From Phycisphaerales bacterium UBA2402 (GTDB lineage Bacteria > Planctomycetota > Phycisphaerae > Phycisphaerales > UBA1924), in NCBI GenBank assembly GCA_002343715.1, contig DDSA01000256.1, forward strand, positions 1 through 11,151: 11,151 nucleotides of DNA, read 5' to 3'. The notes under the pieces were generated by a model that ran no database searches, was not told where the DNA came from, and saw only the letters and a list, made by a program, of their open reading frames with translations. The position numbers and the translations under genes are program-made. Shown here one piece after another: positions 1 through 5,632 of the stretch (positions are counted from its first letter, which is position 1; every line of letters begins with the position of its first letter).

Positions 1-1179
1 ATGCTGATCGACTTCTTCCTGCACCTTCGCGAGCGGCGCCTGCCGGCCACGGTCACCGAGTACCTGACCTTGATCGAAGGCCTGCGTGCCGGAGTGTGCT
101 CGCATTCCATCGACGATTTCTACGCCTTCGCGCGCCTGTGCCTGGTGAAGGACGAAGCACACTTCGACCGCTTCGACGTGGCTTTCGCCGAGTACTTCCA
201 CAACGTCACCCAGTTGCCCGGACTCGAAACCGCGCTGCCGGAAGACTGGCTCAAGGCGATGATGAAGCGCCATCTCAGCCCGGAGGACAAGGCCCGCATC
301 GAGAAGCTCGGCTGGGACAAGCTCATGGAAGAGCTCAAGAAACGCCTCGAAGAGCAAAAAGGACGCCATGAAGGCGGCTCGAAGTGGATCGGAAGCGGCG
401 GCACCTCGCCGTTCGGCAATGCCGGCTATCATCCCGAAGGCATCCGCGTCGGAGGCGAATCGGCGGGCAACCGCACCGCGATCAAGGTCTGGGACAAGCG
501 TGAGTTTCGCAACCTCGACGACAGCGTCGAGCTCGGCACCCGCAATATCAAGGTCGCACTGCGCAGGCTGCGTCGCTTCGCGCGCACCGGCGCGGCCGAA
601 GAGCTCGACCTCGACGGCACCATCTCCGCCACCGCGCGCAACGCCGGATGGCTCGATCTTTTGATGCGCCCCGAACGCCACAACGCCGTCAAGGTGCTGC
701 TGTTCCTGGACATCGGCGGCTCGATGGACGATCACATCCGCCTGTGCGAAGAGCTGTTCTCGGCCGCGCGCAGCGAATTCAAGCACCTCGAGCACTACTA
801 CTTCCACAACTGCGTGTACGAAACCGTCTGGCGCGACAGCCGCCGGCGCCACAGCGAGCGCATTCCGGTACCCGACCTGCTGCACAAGTACGGCCCGGAC
901 TACAAGCTCATCATCGTCGGTGACGCGACCATGAGCCCGTACGAGATCCTGCATCCGCACGGCTCGATCGAGCACATGAACAAGGAGGCCGGCGCCACCT
1001 GGCTGCGGCGCCTGCTCGATGCGTGGCCGTCGTCGGTGTGGCTCAATCCCGAGCCCGAGCGGCTATGGCCGTACCGCAAATCGATCGAGCTGGTCCAGCA
1101 GATCATGGGTGGCCGCATGTATCCGACCACCCTGAGCGGCCTCGACGCCGCCATCCGCAGCCTTTCGCGCAAGCACTAG
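1..1179 (+). CDS. VWA-domain protein of the CoxE family
   Basis: This is a 392-residue cytoplasmic protein with no signal peptide or membrane segment. The C-terminal half carries a von Willebrand A fold: a hydrophobic strand runs into DIGGSMDD (residues 237-244), a metal-binding MIDAS of the DxGxS type used by CoxE-like proteins, and GDAT at 307-310 would supply later MIDAS residues. The N-terminal half is helical and charged, with a Lys/Glu-rich stretch near 95-120 and a Gly/Ser-rich linker near 125-160. Family members often sit beside a MoxR-type AAA+ ATPase and help insert metals or mature enzymes; any such partner here would lie upstream of the window. The ATG at base 1 is probably the true start, because MLIDFF fits my recollection of the family N terminus and the length is normal. 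It converges on marR with only 36 bases between. The exact substrate is unknown. Confidence 0.85.
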   Translation: MLIDFFLHLRERRLPATVTEYLTLIEGLRAGVCSHSIDDFYAFARLCLVKDEAHFDRFDVAFAEYFHNVTQLPGLETALPEDWLKAMMKRHLSPEDKARIEKLGWDKLMEELKKRLEEQKGRHEGGSKWIGSGGTSPFGNAGYHPEGIRVGGESAGNRTAIKVWDKREFRNLDDSVELGTRNIKVALRRLRRFARTGAAEELDLDGTISATARNAGWLDLLMRPERHNAVKVLLFLDIGGSMDDHIRLCEELFSAARSEFKHLEHYYFHNCVYETVWRDSRRRHSERIPVPDLLHKYGPDYKLIIVGDATMSPYEILHPHGSIEHMNKEAGATWLRRLLDAWPSSVWLNPEPERLWPYRKSIELVQQIMGGRMYPTTLSGLDAAIRSLSRKH

Positions 1180-1215
1180 CCGGCGCCACGATCGGCGCAA
1201 GACGTGGCCGATGGC

Positions 1216-1731
1216 CTATTCGGTGAACGGGATCGGCTGCATGCCGAAACCCTCGTCCATGTCGCGGATCTGCCCCAGCAAGACATCGAGCGCGGTCTGC
1301 AGCCGCAACAAGTCGTCGCCCTCGAGCATGCGCAGCGCCTCGGGCAGCACGCCGCGTGCCGGCGACGGCGCGCGCGACAGCAGGTCGCTGCCCTTGTCGG
1401 TCAGATACAGCCGCACCACCCGCTGATCCGTGGCGGTACGTTCCTTGCGGATCAATTCAGTCGATTCCAGCTTGTCGATCATGTTCGACGCCGTCGACTG
1501 GTGCAGCGCCATCAAGTTGGCCAGTTCGCCGACCCGCAGGCCCGGTCGCTCGGCCAGTTCCTGCATCGCCCACAGCTGCGCGCCGGTGACCCCGCTCTGG
1601 CGCTCGATCCACTGCGAATGACGCTGAGCAGTCCTGATCACCACCCTGAAACGTTGTAGAACCGACAGGGGGGTCGCTTCGGAGGGCAACTTGGGCGTGC
1701 TGTCGGCCGAGGTTGCGGGTCTGCGTGACAT
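1216..1731 (-). CDS. MarR-family transcriptional regulator
   Basis: This is a 171-residue protein with the winged-helix layout of MarR repressors: a helical dimerisation segment (about 25-50), a recognition region containing LMALHQSTASNMIDKLE (about 85-103), then the wing with RxxxATDQRVVRLYLTDKG (about 108-126) and a C-terminal dimerisation helix. MarR proteins bind palindromes as dimers and usually repress themselves and a neighbour until a small ligand or oxidant releases them. The start at 1731 is chosen over an upstream in-frame ATG at 1833 because AAGGGAG (1740-1746) lies 8 bases before it and the extra 34 residues do not look like MarR. It is divergent from the CLC gene, which is the obvious candidate target. 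No conserved cysteine is evident, so oxidant sensing is not suggested. Confidence 0.88.
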   Translation of the reverse strand: MSRRPATSADSTPKLPSEATPLSVLQRFRVVIRTAQRHSQWIERQSGVTGAQLWAMQELAERPGLRVGELANLMALHQSTASNMIDKLESTELIRKERTATDQRVVRLYLTDKGSDLLSRAPSPARGVLPEALRMLEGDDLLRLQTALDVLLGQIRDMDEGFGMQPIPFTE

Positions 1732-1888
1732 AAATGAAACTCCCTTGGAGAATAGTGTTGCGACGATTACAAATGCGATATGCAGTAGCGTATCGTATCG
1801 AAATTCAACCCGGTGTGTAGCGGCAATCCGCACACGTTCGAACCCGCCGCTGCCTGATCTCCTTCCCGCACATCCGAACCGTTACGGC
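1732..1888. promoter_or_regulatory. Divergent intergenic region between marR and the CLC gene
   Basis: These 157 bases separate two divergently transcribed genes and must hold both promoters. They are visibly more AT-rich than the flanking genes. An imperfect palindrome is present: CGATA (1776-1780) and TATCG (1791-1795), followed by a direct copy of TATCG (1796-1800). This is the sort of site a MarR dimer could bind, but the arms are short. TTGCGA (1758-1763) could be a -35 for the CLC gene, yet no convincing -10 follows at normal spacing. Promoter positions are therefore not assigned. Confidence 0.4.
1740..1746 (-). promoter_or_regulatory. Ribosome binding site of the MarR gene
   Basis: On the minus strand AAGGGAG lies 8 bases upstream of the ATG at 1729-1731. 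It is a strong Shine-Dalgarno match and decides the start of the regulator against the upstream in-frame ATG at 1833. Confidence 0.75.
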
Positions 1889-3898
1889 ATGCCCGACACC
1901 AAGCAATCGCCCCTCCAACAAGCATTGTCCCAGGTCAAGCGCGGCGGCAAACGCTACGCGCTGCCATGGCTTTCCCTGCGTCGCTGGCGCCGGCGCTTCA
2001 TGCTGGTGGCGGCGGCCCTGTTGGCGGGCCTGCTCGCGATCCTGTTCGCGCTGGGTGCGGACCACGCCATCGAACTCCACCACGCGCTGATGCAGAAGGT
2101 ACCGTGGCTCACGCTGCTGATCGCCCCGGCGGGTTTTGCGCTGCTCACCTGGATCGCGCGGCGATTCGTGCCCGCGACCCAGGGCAGCGGTATTCCACAG
2201 GCGCTCGCGGCCTCGCTGAGCGACGACCGGCGCGTGCGGCGCAAGCTGCTGTCGTTCAAGATCGCGATCTCGAAGATCTTTCTCACCCTGGGCGGACTGC
2301 TGTGCGGTGCCTCGATCGGCCGTGAGGGGCCGTCGGTGCAGGTCGGCGCCTCGATCATGCACATGCTCGCCAGCCGCCGCCGCAACCGCAGCGTTTCGAG
2401 CCAGGATCTGATCATCGCCGGCAGCGGCGCGGGCGTGGCGGCGGCGTTCAACACGCCGCTCGGCGGCATCATGTTCGCGATCGAAGAAATGTGCCGCCAT
2501 CGCGCCTTCCATGCCAACAGCGCCACCCTCACCTCGGTGATCTTCGCCGGCCTGATGTCGCTCGCGGTCCTGGGGAGCTATACCTACTTCGGCCGCGCCG
2601 CCTCGTCGCTCGACTGGAGCGCCAGCCTGTGGCCCACCCTCTTCTGCGGTGTGGCGGGCGGGCTGCTGGGGGGCCTGTTCAGCCGCCTCCTGATCGCCTC
2701 GTCGCGCGGGCTGCCGGGCTGGATCGGTCGCCTGTCGGACAAGCGCCCGATCGTCTTCGCCGCGCTGTGCGGCCTCGGAACGGCCGTCGTGGGCCTGTCG
2801 ACCGGCGGCCTGACCTACGGTACCGGCTACGCCGAAACCAGGGGGGCGCTGGAAGGGTCGGCCGCCCTCCCGATCTACTTCGTGTTCGCGAAGCTCTTGG
2901 TGATCTGGCTGGCGTTCATGAGCCGCATTCCCGGTGGAGTGTTCGCGCCGGCGCTCGCGGTGGGGGCCGGCATGGGCGCGAACATCGCGATATTCCTGCC
3001 GCCCGAGCAGGCGACGGCGATCCTGACCCTGGGCATGGTGGCGTTTCTGGCCGGCATGATGCAGGCCCCGATCACCTGTTTCGTGATCGTGATGGAGATG
3101 ACCGCCAATCACCAGATGCTGATACCGCTGATGGCGGCCTCGGTCATCGCCCACGGCATCTCGCGCTCGGTCAGCCCGGTCTCGCTCTACCATGCCCTGG
3201 CCCAGACCACGCTGCGCCGCGTGACCGCCGAGGTCCGCAAGCTCGGTCTTCAGACCGCGCTGACCGAAGAGGAGATCGAGAAGCTCGCGGGGAAGTGGCG
3301 AGACAAACTCAAGCAACCCGAAAAGGAGGTTCGCAACCTCGCTAACGATATGAAGAAAGCCATCGAGGGTTTCGCGGACGACGCTGCCAATGCCTTTGCA
3401 GATTTCGCCTTCGGTGCCGAAGTGTCCCTCGGTGATCTGCTGAAGAGTTGGGGCAAGACGCTTCTCGCGATGGCCACAAAAGCCCTCATCTTCAAGCCTT
3501 TGTTTGACAGTTTGGGTGACGGTAGTGGTAAGTGGTTCGGGACAACAACGGCTGGCCAGGTATCCACGGGATCAACTTCCGGGCTTGCCGAGGGCGGCCC
3601 GGTGACTGGCGGCAGTTGGTCCTGGGTAGGCGAGCGAGGCCCAGAACTCGTCCAGTTCGGCCGATCTGGCTACGTCTATCCCAATGGCGTTATGCCGGGC
3701 GGCGGCGCCGTGGTCCAGATCATCGACCAGCGCGGGAGCGGCGCTCGGCCGGAAGTGTCCCAGGGCCGCGGCCCAGACGGGCGGCAACTGATCAAGGTGC
3801 TGATCCGTGATGAGGTCCGGGGCATGATATCGGACGGCTCATTGGACCGATCGATGGCGTCAACCTTCGGGCTTGGGCGGCGCGGCACAGCACGCTGA
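1889..3898 (+). CDS. CLC chloride channel/antiporter fused in frame to a phage tape measure C-terminus
   Basis: One 669-residue open frame holds two unrelated proteins. Residues 1 to about 440 form a nearly complete CLC transporter: GSGIP at 99-103, GREGP at 144-148 with gating Glu146, IEE with Glu200 at the internal proton-glutamate position typical of Cl-/H+ exchangers, GVFAP at 350-354, and Tyr434 in a SLYHAL context matching the anion-coordinating tyrosine near the end of ClC-ec1. Many hydrophobic helices fit a membrane protein. From about residue 445 it changes into a phage tape measure end: an amphipathic charged stretch, FADFAFGAEVSLGDLLKSW, a Gly/Ser-rich region, AEGGPV (567-572) and VGERGPE (580-586), then a polar tail. 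The ATG at 1889 is preferred to one at 1691, which would lie inside marR. Either half is a confident call; whether the fusion is biologically real is uncertain. Confidence 0.8.
   Translation: MPDTKQSPLQQALSQVKRGGKRYALPWLSLRRWRRRFMLVAAALLAGLLAILFALGADHAIELHHALMQKVPWLTLLIAPAGFALLTWIARRFVPATQGSGIPQALAASLSDDRRVRRKLLSFKIAISKIFLTLGGLLCGASIGREGPSVQVGASIMHMLASRRRNRSVSSQDLIIAGSGAGVAAAFNTPLGGIMFAIEEMCRHRAFHANSATLTSVIFAGLMSLAVLGSYTYFGRAASSLDWSASLWPTLFCGVAGGLLGGLFSRLLIASSRGLPGWIGRLSDKRPIVFAALCGLGTAVVGLSTGGLTYGTGYAETRGALEGSAALPIYFVFAKLLVIWLAFMSRIPGGVFAPALAVGAGMGANIAIFLPPEQATAILTLGMVAFLAGMMQAPITCFVIVMEMTANHQMLIPLMAASVIAHGISRSVSPVSLYHALAQTTLRRVTAEVRKLGLQTALTEEEIEKLAGKWRDKLKQPEKEVRNLANDMKKAIEGFADDAANAFADFAFGAEVSLGDLLKSWGKTLLAMATKALIFKPLFDSLGDGSGKWFGTTTAGQVSTGSTSGLAEGGPVTGGSWSWVGERGPELVQFGRSGYVYPNGVMPGGGAVVQIIDQRGSGARPEVSQGRGPDGRQLIKVLIRDEVRGMISDGSLDRSMASTFGLGRRGTAR
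3215..3245 (+). other. Junction between CLC and phage tape measure sequence
   Basis: The CLC match ends a few residues after the conserved Tyr434 motif, at about ALAQTTLRR. The next residues (VTAEVRKLG, then Lys/Glu-rich sequence) already read as tape measure protein. The exact breakpoint cannot be fixed by eye. No attachment-site repeat, inverted repeat or integrase gene is visible beside it. Base composition falls soon after: one hand-counted 60-base line, 3481-3540, is 50% GC, against visibly higher GC in the CLC gene. Confidence 0.6.
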
Positions 3899-3927
3899 AT
3901 CGGAGTACACTTTCGCATGGACCCGTC

Positions 3928-3934
3928 GGGAGGA
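3928..3934 (+). promoter_or_regulatory. Ribosome binding site of the putative lipoprotein gene
   Basis: GGGAGGA lies 5 bases upstream of the ATG at 3940. It is a strong Shine-Dalgarno sequence and supports translation of the small gene from this ATG. Confidence 0.7.
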
Positions 3935-3939
3935 ATGCC

Positions 3940-4374
3940 ATGCGGATTGCGGTGATAATCGCGTTGTTGGCCGTAACTTACGTCCAAACAGGTTGTGTCG
4001 GGCCCTTCGCCCCCGCTGGTATCTACGCGAAATCTGACAGCGAACTCGAGCGCGAATCTACCGGCGATCTGGCTCGTACATATGGCCAGCAGCGTGGTGG
4101 ATGGCCAGGAAAGCCGGAGCGGTTCGAGACGGAGCTTCGTCGCCGGAACGCTTTCACCGCTGAGCAGTGGTCCCGCATTCAGAAGCGGAATGTCCGTCAA
4201 GGGGACACCAGCGAATTTGTACTCGCGGCGTGGGGTCCTCCGGACGACTCCCTTCACCAGACCAGTTCAAATGGTGCCTCTGCCCTTTGGATCTACTCGT
4301 TCAAAACCACCAGACCGGAGGCCCGAGGCACGGTGTACTTCGTCGGGAATTCCGTTTCCAGCATCACGCAATAG
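3940..4374 (+). CDS. Putative small lipoprotein encoded after the tape measure gene
   Basis: This is a 144-residue protein. The first 18 residues are a short signal sequence (MRIA, then a hydrophobic run) ending at Cys19 in QTGC. Gly at -1 and Thr at -2 suit a lipobox, but Gln at -3 is unusual, so lipidation is likely rather than certain. The mature part is polar with a basic central stretch. Residues from about 88 onward (QGDTSEFVLAAWGPPDD, later ALWIYSF and GTVYFVGNSVSSI) recall the small alpha/beta fold of SmpA/OmlA-type lipoproteins, where a G.T...V...G.P motif precedes a W.Y strand and a final F..G.V strand; this is resemblance only. It starts 41 bases after the fusion gene and is followed after 13 bases by a small membrane protein. 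A prophage lipoprotein could alter the host envelope, for example in superinfection exclusion, but nothing here proves that. Confidence 0.7.
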   Translation: MRIAVIIALLAVTYVQTGCVGPFAPAGIYAKSDSELERESTGDLARTYGQQRGGWPGKPERFETELRRRNAFTAEQWSRIQKRNVRQGDTSEFVLAAWGPPDDSLHQTSSNGASALWIYSFKTTRPEARGTVYFVGNSVSSITQ

Positions 4375-4387
4375 GAAAAGAGGACCA

Positions 4388-4642
4388 ATGGCGATTCCGA
4401 CGGAAGCAGATTTTCAGCACGCAAGACGACAGGCCGAGTTCGCGGCGGCCCAGCCGGTTCGCATCGTGACCGGCTCATCAGAATTCTGGGGACCAACCGA
4501 CCTTTGGAAGATCATCGGCGGTGTGACCGTCGGCGTCTTCGTGGGCCTGTGGCTTTTCGCGCTGACCTTTGAGTGGGTGACCAAGCACCGCCTCAGTCGC
4601 GCTGTTGAGCAGAAGAGCAACGCCATCTACTCGCCCCGCTGA
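4388..4642 (+). CDS. Small single-span membrane protein, unknown function
   Basis: This is an 84-residue protein, recognised only by its features. Residues 1-40 are polar, and a single membrane segment spans about 42-62 (IIGGVTVGVFVGLWLFALTF). A short basic tail follows (KHRLSR near 67-71). The positive charges after the span suggest that the C-terminus is cytoplasmic. The start is supported by GAGGA (4380-4384) just before the ATG, though the spacing is short. It lies 13 bases after the putative lipoprotein and 6 bases before the next small gene, so the three are probably co-transcribed. A lipoprotein next to a single-span membrane protein superficially recalls an Rz1/Rz spanin pair. However, the order, the lipoprotein's size and the lack of a long periplasmic coiled coil argue against that. 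Confidence 0.65.
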   Translation: MAIPTEADFQHARRQAEFAAAQPVRIVTGSSEFWGPTDLWKIIGGVTVGVFVGLWLFALTFEWVTKHRLSRAVEQKSNAIYSPR

Positions 4643-4648
4643 CCCGCC

Positions 4649-4873
4649 ATGCCCTCCCCCTTTCACCCCCAACCCATCCGCGACGGCAAGGCTCTGATCT
4701 GGGCGGTGGTATCAGGCAGCGACATCGTCGCGGCCTCGACCCGCAAGGCGGACCTGGTGCCGATCTGCCGACAGTTCGAGGATGGCAGGATTGTCCGTGT
4801 CGAGGCGGCGGTGCCAGTCAATCGAACAGAGCGGCTGGTCAGCGTGCGGCGGCCTTCTTCCCGGCCTTCTTGA
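4649..4873 (+). CDS. Small protein of unknown function, possibly truncated
   Basis: This is a 74-residue open frame beginning 6 bases after the preceding stop. Its N-terminal 55 residues look like a compact folded protein, with KALIWAVVSGSDIVAAS (about 14-30) and FEDGRIVRVEAAVPV (about 43-57) resembling beta strands. The last dozen residues are Arg/Ser/Pro-rich, and they lie antisense to the Lys/Ala-rich end of the antitoxin gene (overlap 4839-4873, tail to tail). One reading is that the natural C-terminus was cut off when the toxin-antitoxin cassette arrived; another is a simple convergent overlap. No clear Shine-Dalgarno sequence precedes the ATG, so translation may be coupled to the upstream gene. 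I do not recognise the family. Confidence 0.45.
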   Translation: MPSPFHPQPIRDGKALIWAVVSGSDIVAASTRKADLVPICRQFEDGRIVRVEAAVPVNRTERLVSVRRPSSRPS

Positions 4874-5204
4874 ACGCCTTGGCGAGCTTGTCGATGGTCT
4901 CGACTCCCGCCGAGTGCTTCCCGGTCTCGATGCGTGAGATCGTCTCCTGGCGGACGCCGGCGAGGTTGGCGAGGTCCTGCTGGGAGAGGCCCAGTTCCCG
5001 GCGCTGCCGGATGATGTCGCGGGCGATGGAGACGCGAGCGTACTCCACCGCGGGCATGTTCCCGTCTTTGTCGGCCTGTGGGAACGCGGGAAGGCCATCA
5101 TCCACGGAAGCCCGACCTGCGGCCTTGGTCAGGTCGTTGTAGTCGCGCTCGGTCATCACCACCAACCTCGCTCCGTCGATCTCGATTGTCTGAGTCCTCA
5201 ACAT
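4839..5204 (-). CDS. XRE-family antitoxin of a type II toxin-antitoxin pair
   Basis: This is a 121-residue protein. Residues about 60-112 form an XRE/Cro-type helix-turn-helix: RQRRELGLSQQDLANLAGV is helices 1-2, RQETISRIETGKHSA is the recognition helix and turn, and VETIDKLAKAF is the closing helix. The N-terminal 55 residues (LVVMTERDYNDLTKAAG near 14-30) form an extra module whose pattern recalls the start of Phd/YefM antitoxins and may bind the toxin; that is inference. The C-terminus is Lys/Ala-rich. AAAGGTG lies about 5 bases before the ATG. It is the second gene of the pair, 28 bases after the toxin stop, which is the HigBA-like order rather than the antitoxin-first order. It would neutralise the toxin and, through its helix-turn-helix, repress the shared promoter at 5509-5537. 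Confidence 0.85.
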   Translation of the reverse strand: MLRTQTIEIDGARLVVMTERDYNDLTKAAGRASVDDGLPAFPQADKDGNMPAVEYARVSIARDIIRQRRELGLSQQDLANLAGVRQETISRIETGKHSAGVETIDKLAKAFKKAGKKAAAR

Positions 5205-5232
5205 GCTGCACCTTTCTGACCCCTTGGCCGAT

Positions 5233-5502
5233 TCACTCGTAGAAACCGTCTCGATGCCCGACCTTCACGACCGTCACGATGTAGATCACGGGTTCCCCCT
5301 CCGCCTTCACCGTGAACTGAACGCGGTAGTCGCCGGTGCGAACCCGGTACTGCCCCGCGAGTTCGCCCCGAAGCGGCTTGGCCCCGCTGACCTGCGGCCA
5401 CTTCGCAAGCCGCTCGAACACGACCTTCATGCGCTCCTTGATCCGCTCGGGAAGCGACTCGAACTGCTCGCGGGCCTCGGCGGTGATGAGCACGGTTGCC
5501 AT
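5233..5502 (-). CDS. RelE/ParE-superfamily toxin
   Basis: This is an 89-residue protein of typical RelE/ParE size. The N-terminal part is two helices (AREQFESLPERIKERMKVVF, about 10-29). It is followed by LRGELAGQYRVRTGDYRVQF (44-63) and a final strand ending in VGHRDGFYE (81-89). The arginines of the central strands (Arg53, Arg55, Arg60) and the C-terminal His83-Arg84 and Tyr88 fit the RelE-like pattern of mRNA-cleaving toxins. ParE-type gyrase poisons share the fold, so the target cannot be settled by eye, though the HR...Y ending favours a ribosome-dependent mRNase. It is the first gene of the pair, with the XRE antitoxin 28 bases downstream. No Shine-Dalgarno sequence precedes the ATG, and the predicted transcript would begin at or very near that ATG. 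Confidence 0.85.
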   Translation of the reverse strand: MATVLITAEAREQFESLPERIKERMKVVFERLAKWPQVSGAKPLRGELAGQYRVRTGDYRVQFTVKAEGEPVIYIVTVVKVGHRDGFYE

Positions 5503-5517
5503 GACATGATTATGACA
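5501..5517. promoter_or_regulatory. Direct repeat in the toxin-antitoxin promoter, candidate operator
   Basis: Two copies of ATGACA (5501-5506 and 5512-5517, plus strand) sit 11 bases apart start to start, about one helical turn. They straddle the -10 box and the toxin start codon. A TGACA/TGTCA inverted pair also links the -35 to the spacer base pairs next to the -10. These positions suit autorepression by the XRE antitoxin. Binding is inferred, not shown. Confidence 0.4.
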
Positions 5518-5537
5518 CGGCTATGATGCGTTGTCAA
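5509..5537 (-). promoter_or_regulatory. Promoter of the toxin-antitoxin operon
   Basis: On the minus strand TTGACA (5532-5537) and CATAAT (5509-5514) are separated by exactly 17 bases. This matches a sigma-70 promoter almost perfectly: all six bases at -35 and five of six at -10. Initiation about 7 bases past the -10 would fall at about base 5502, the A of the toxin ATG, so the transcript would be leaderless or nearly so. The promoter points away from the downstream tail genes and lets the cassette be expressed independently of phage late transcription. Confidence 0.75.
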
Positions 5538-5632
5538 GGTATATGCGCGAATTCCGCGCTGATTTTCTAAGGGCGACCGGAGCGGGTAGTATCGCCCAAG
5601 CCGCCGTGGACCGGCCGGCGAGTCAGAAGGCA

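Noticed and set aside
1185..1212. Overlapping hairpins (GCCACG/CGTGGC and ATCGGC/GCCGAT) between the convergent VWA and marR genes
   Set aside because: Stems are only 6 bases with loops of 10-12 and no T-run follows on either strand, so a terminator call is not supported. It could still act as a weak bidirectional stop.
1732..1833. A 34-residue N-terminal extension of the MarR protein
   Set aside because: A strong ribosome site sits before the ATG at 1731, and the extension would consume the divergent promoter region.
1691..1888. An upstream ATG extending the CLC frame by 66 residues
   Set aside because: It would start inside the marR gene and adds no CLC-like or signal sequence. The ATG at 1889 gives a normal CLC N-terminus.
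3200..3260. A phage attachment site at the CLC/tape measure junction
   Set aside because: No duplicated core, tRNA gene or integrase is visible, and tail genes do not normally lie at a prophage end. A deletion or an assembly join is likelier.
1805..3316. A 503-codon open frame on the minus strand opposite the CLC gene
   Set aside because: It has Arg/Gln/His/Gly-rich composition without motifs, and the plus strand carries all the CLC signature motifs. It is a GC-driven shadow.
3940..4642. An Rz1/Rz spanin pair
   Set aside because: The lipoprotein is too long and comes first, and the membrane protein lacks a long periplasmic coiled coil.
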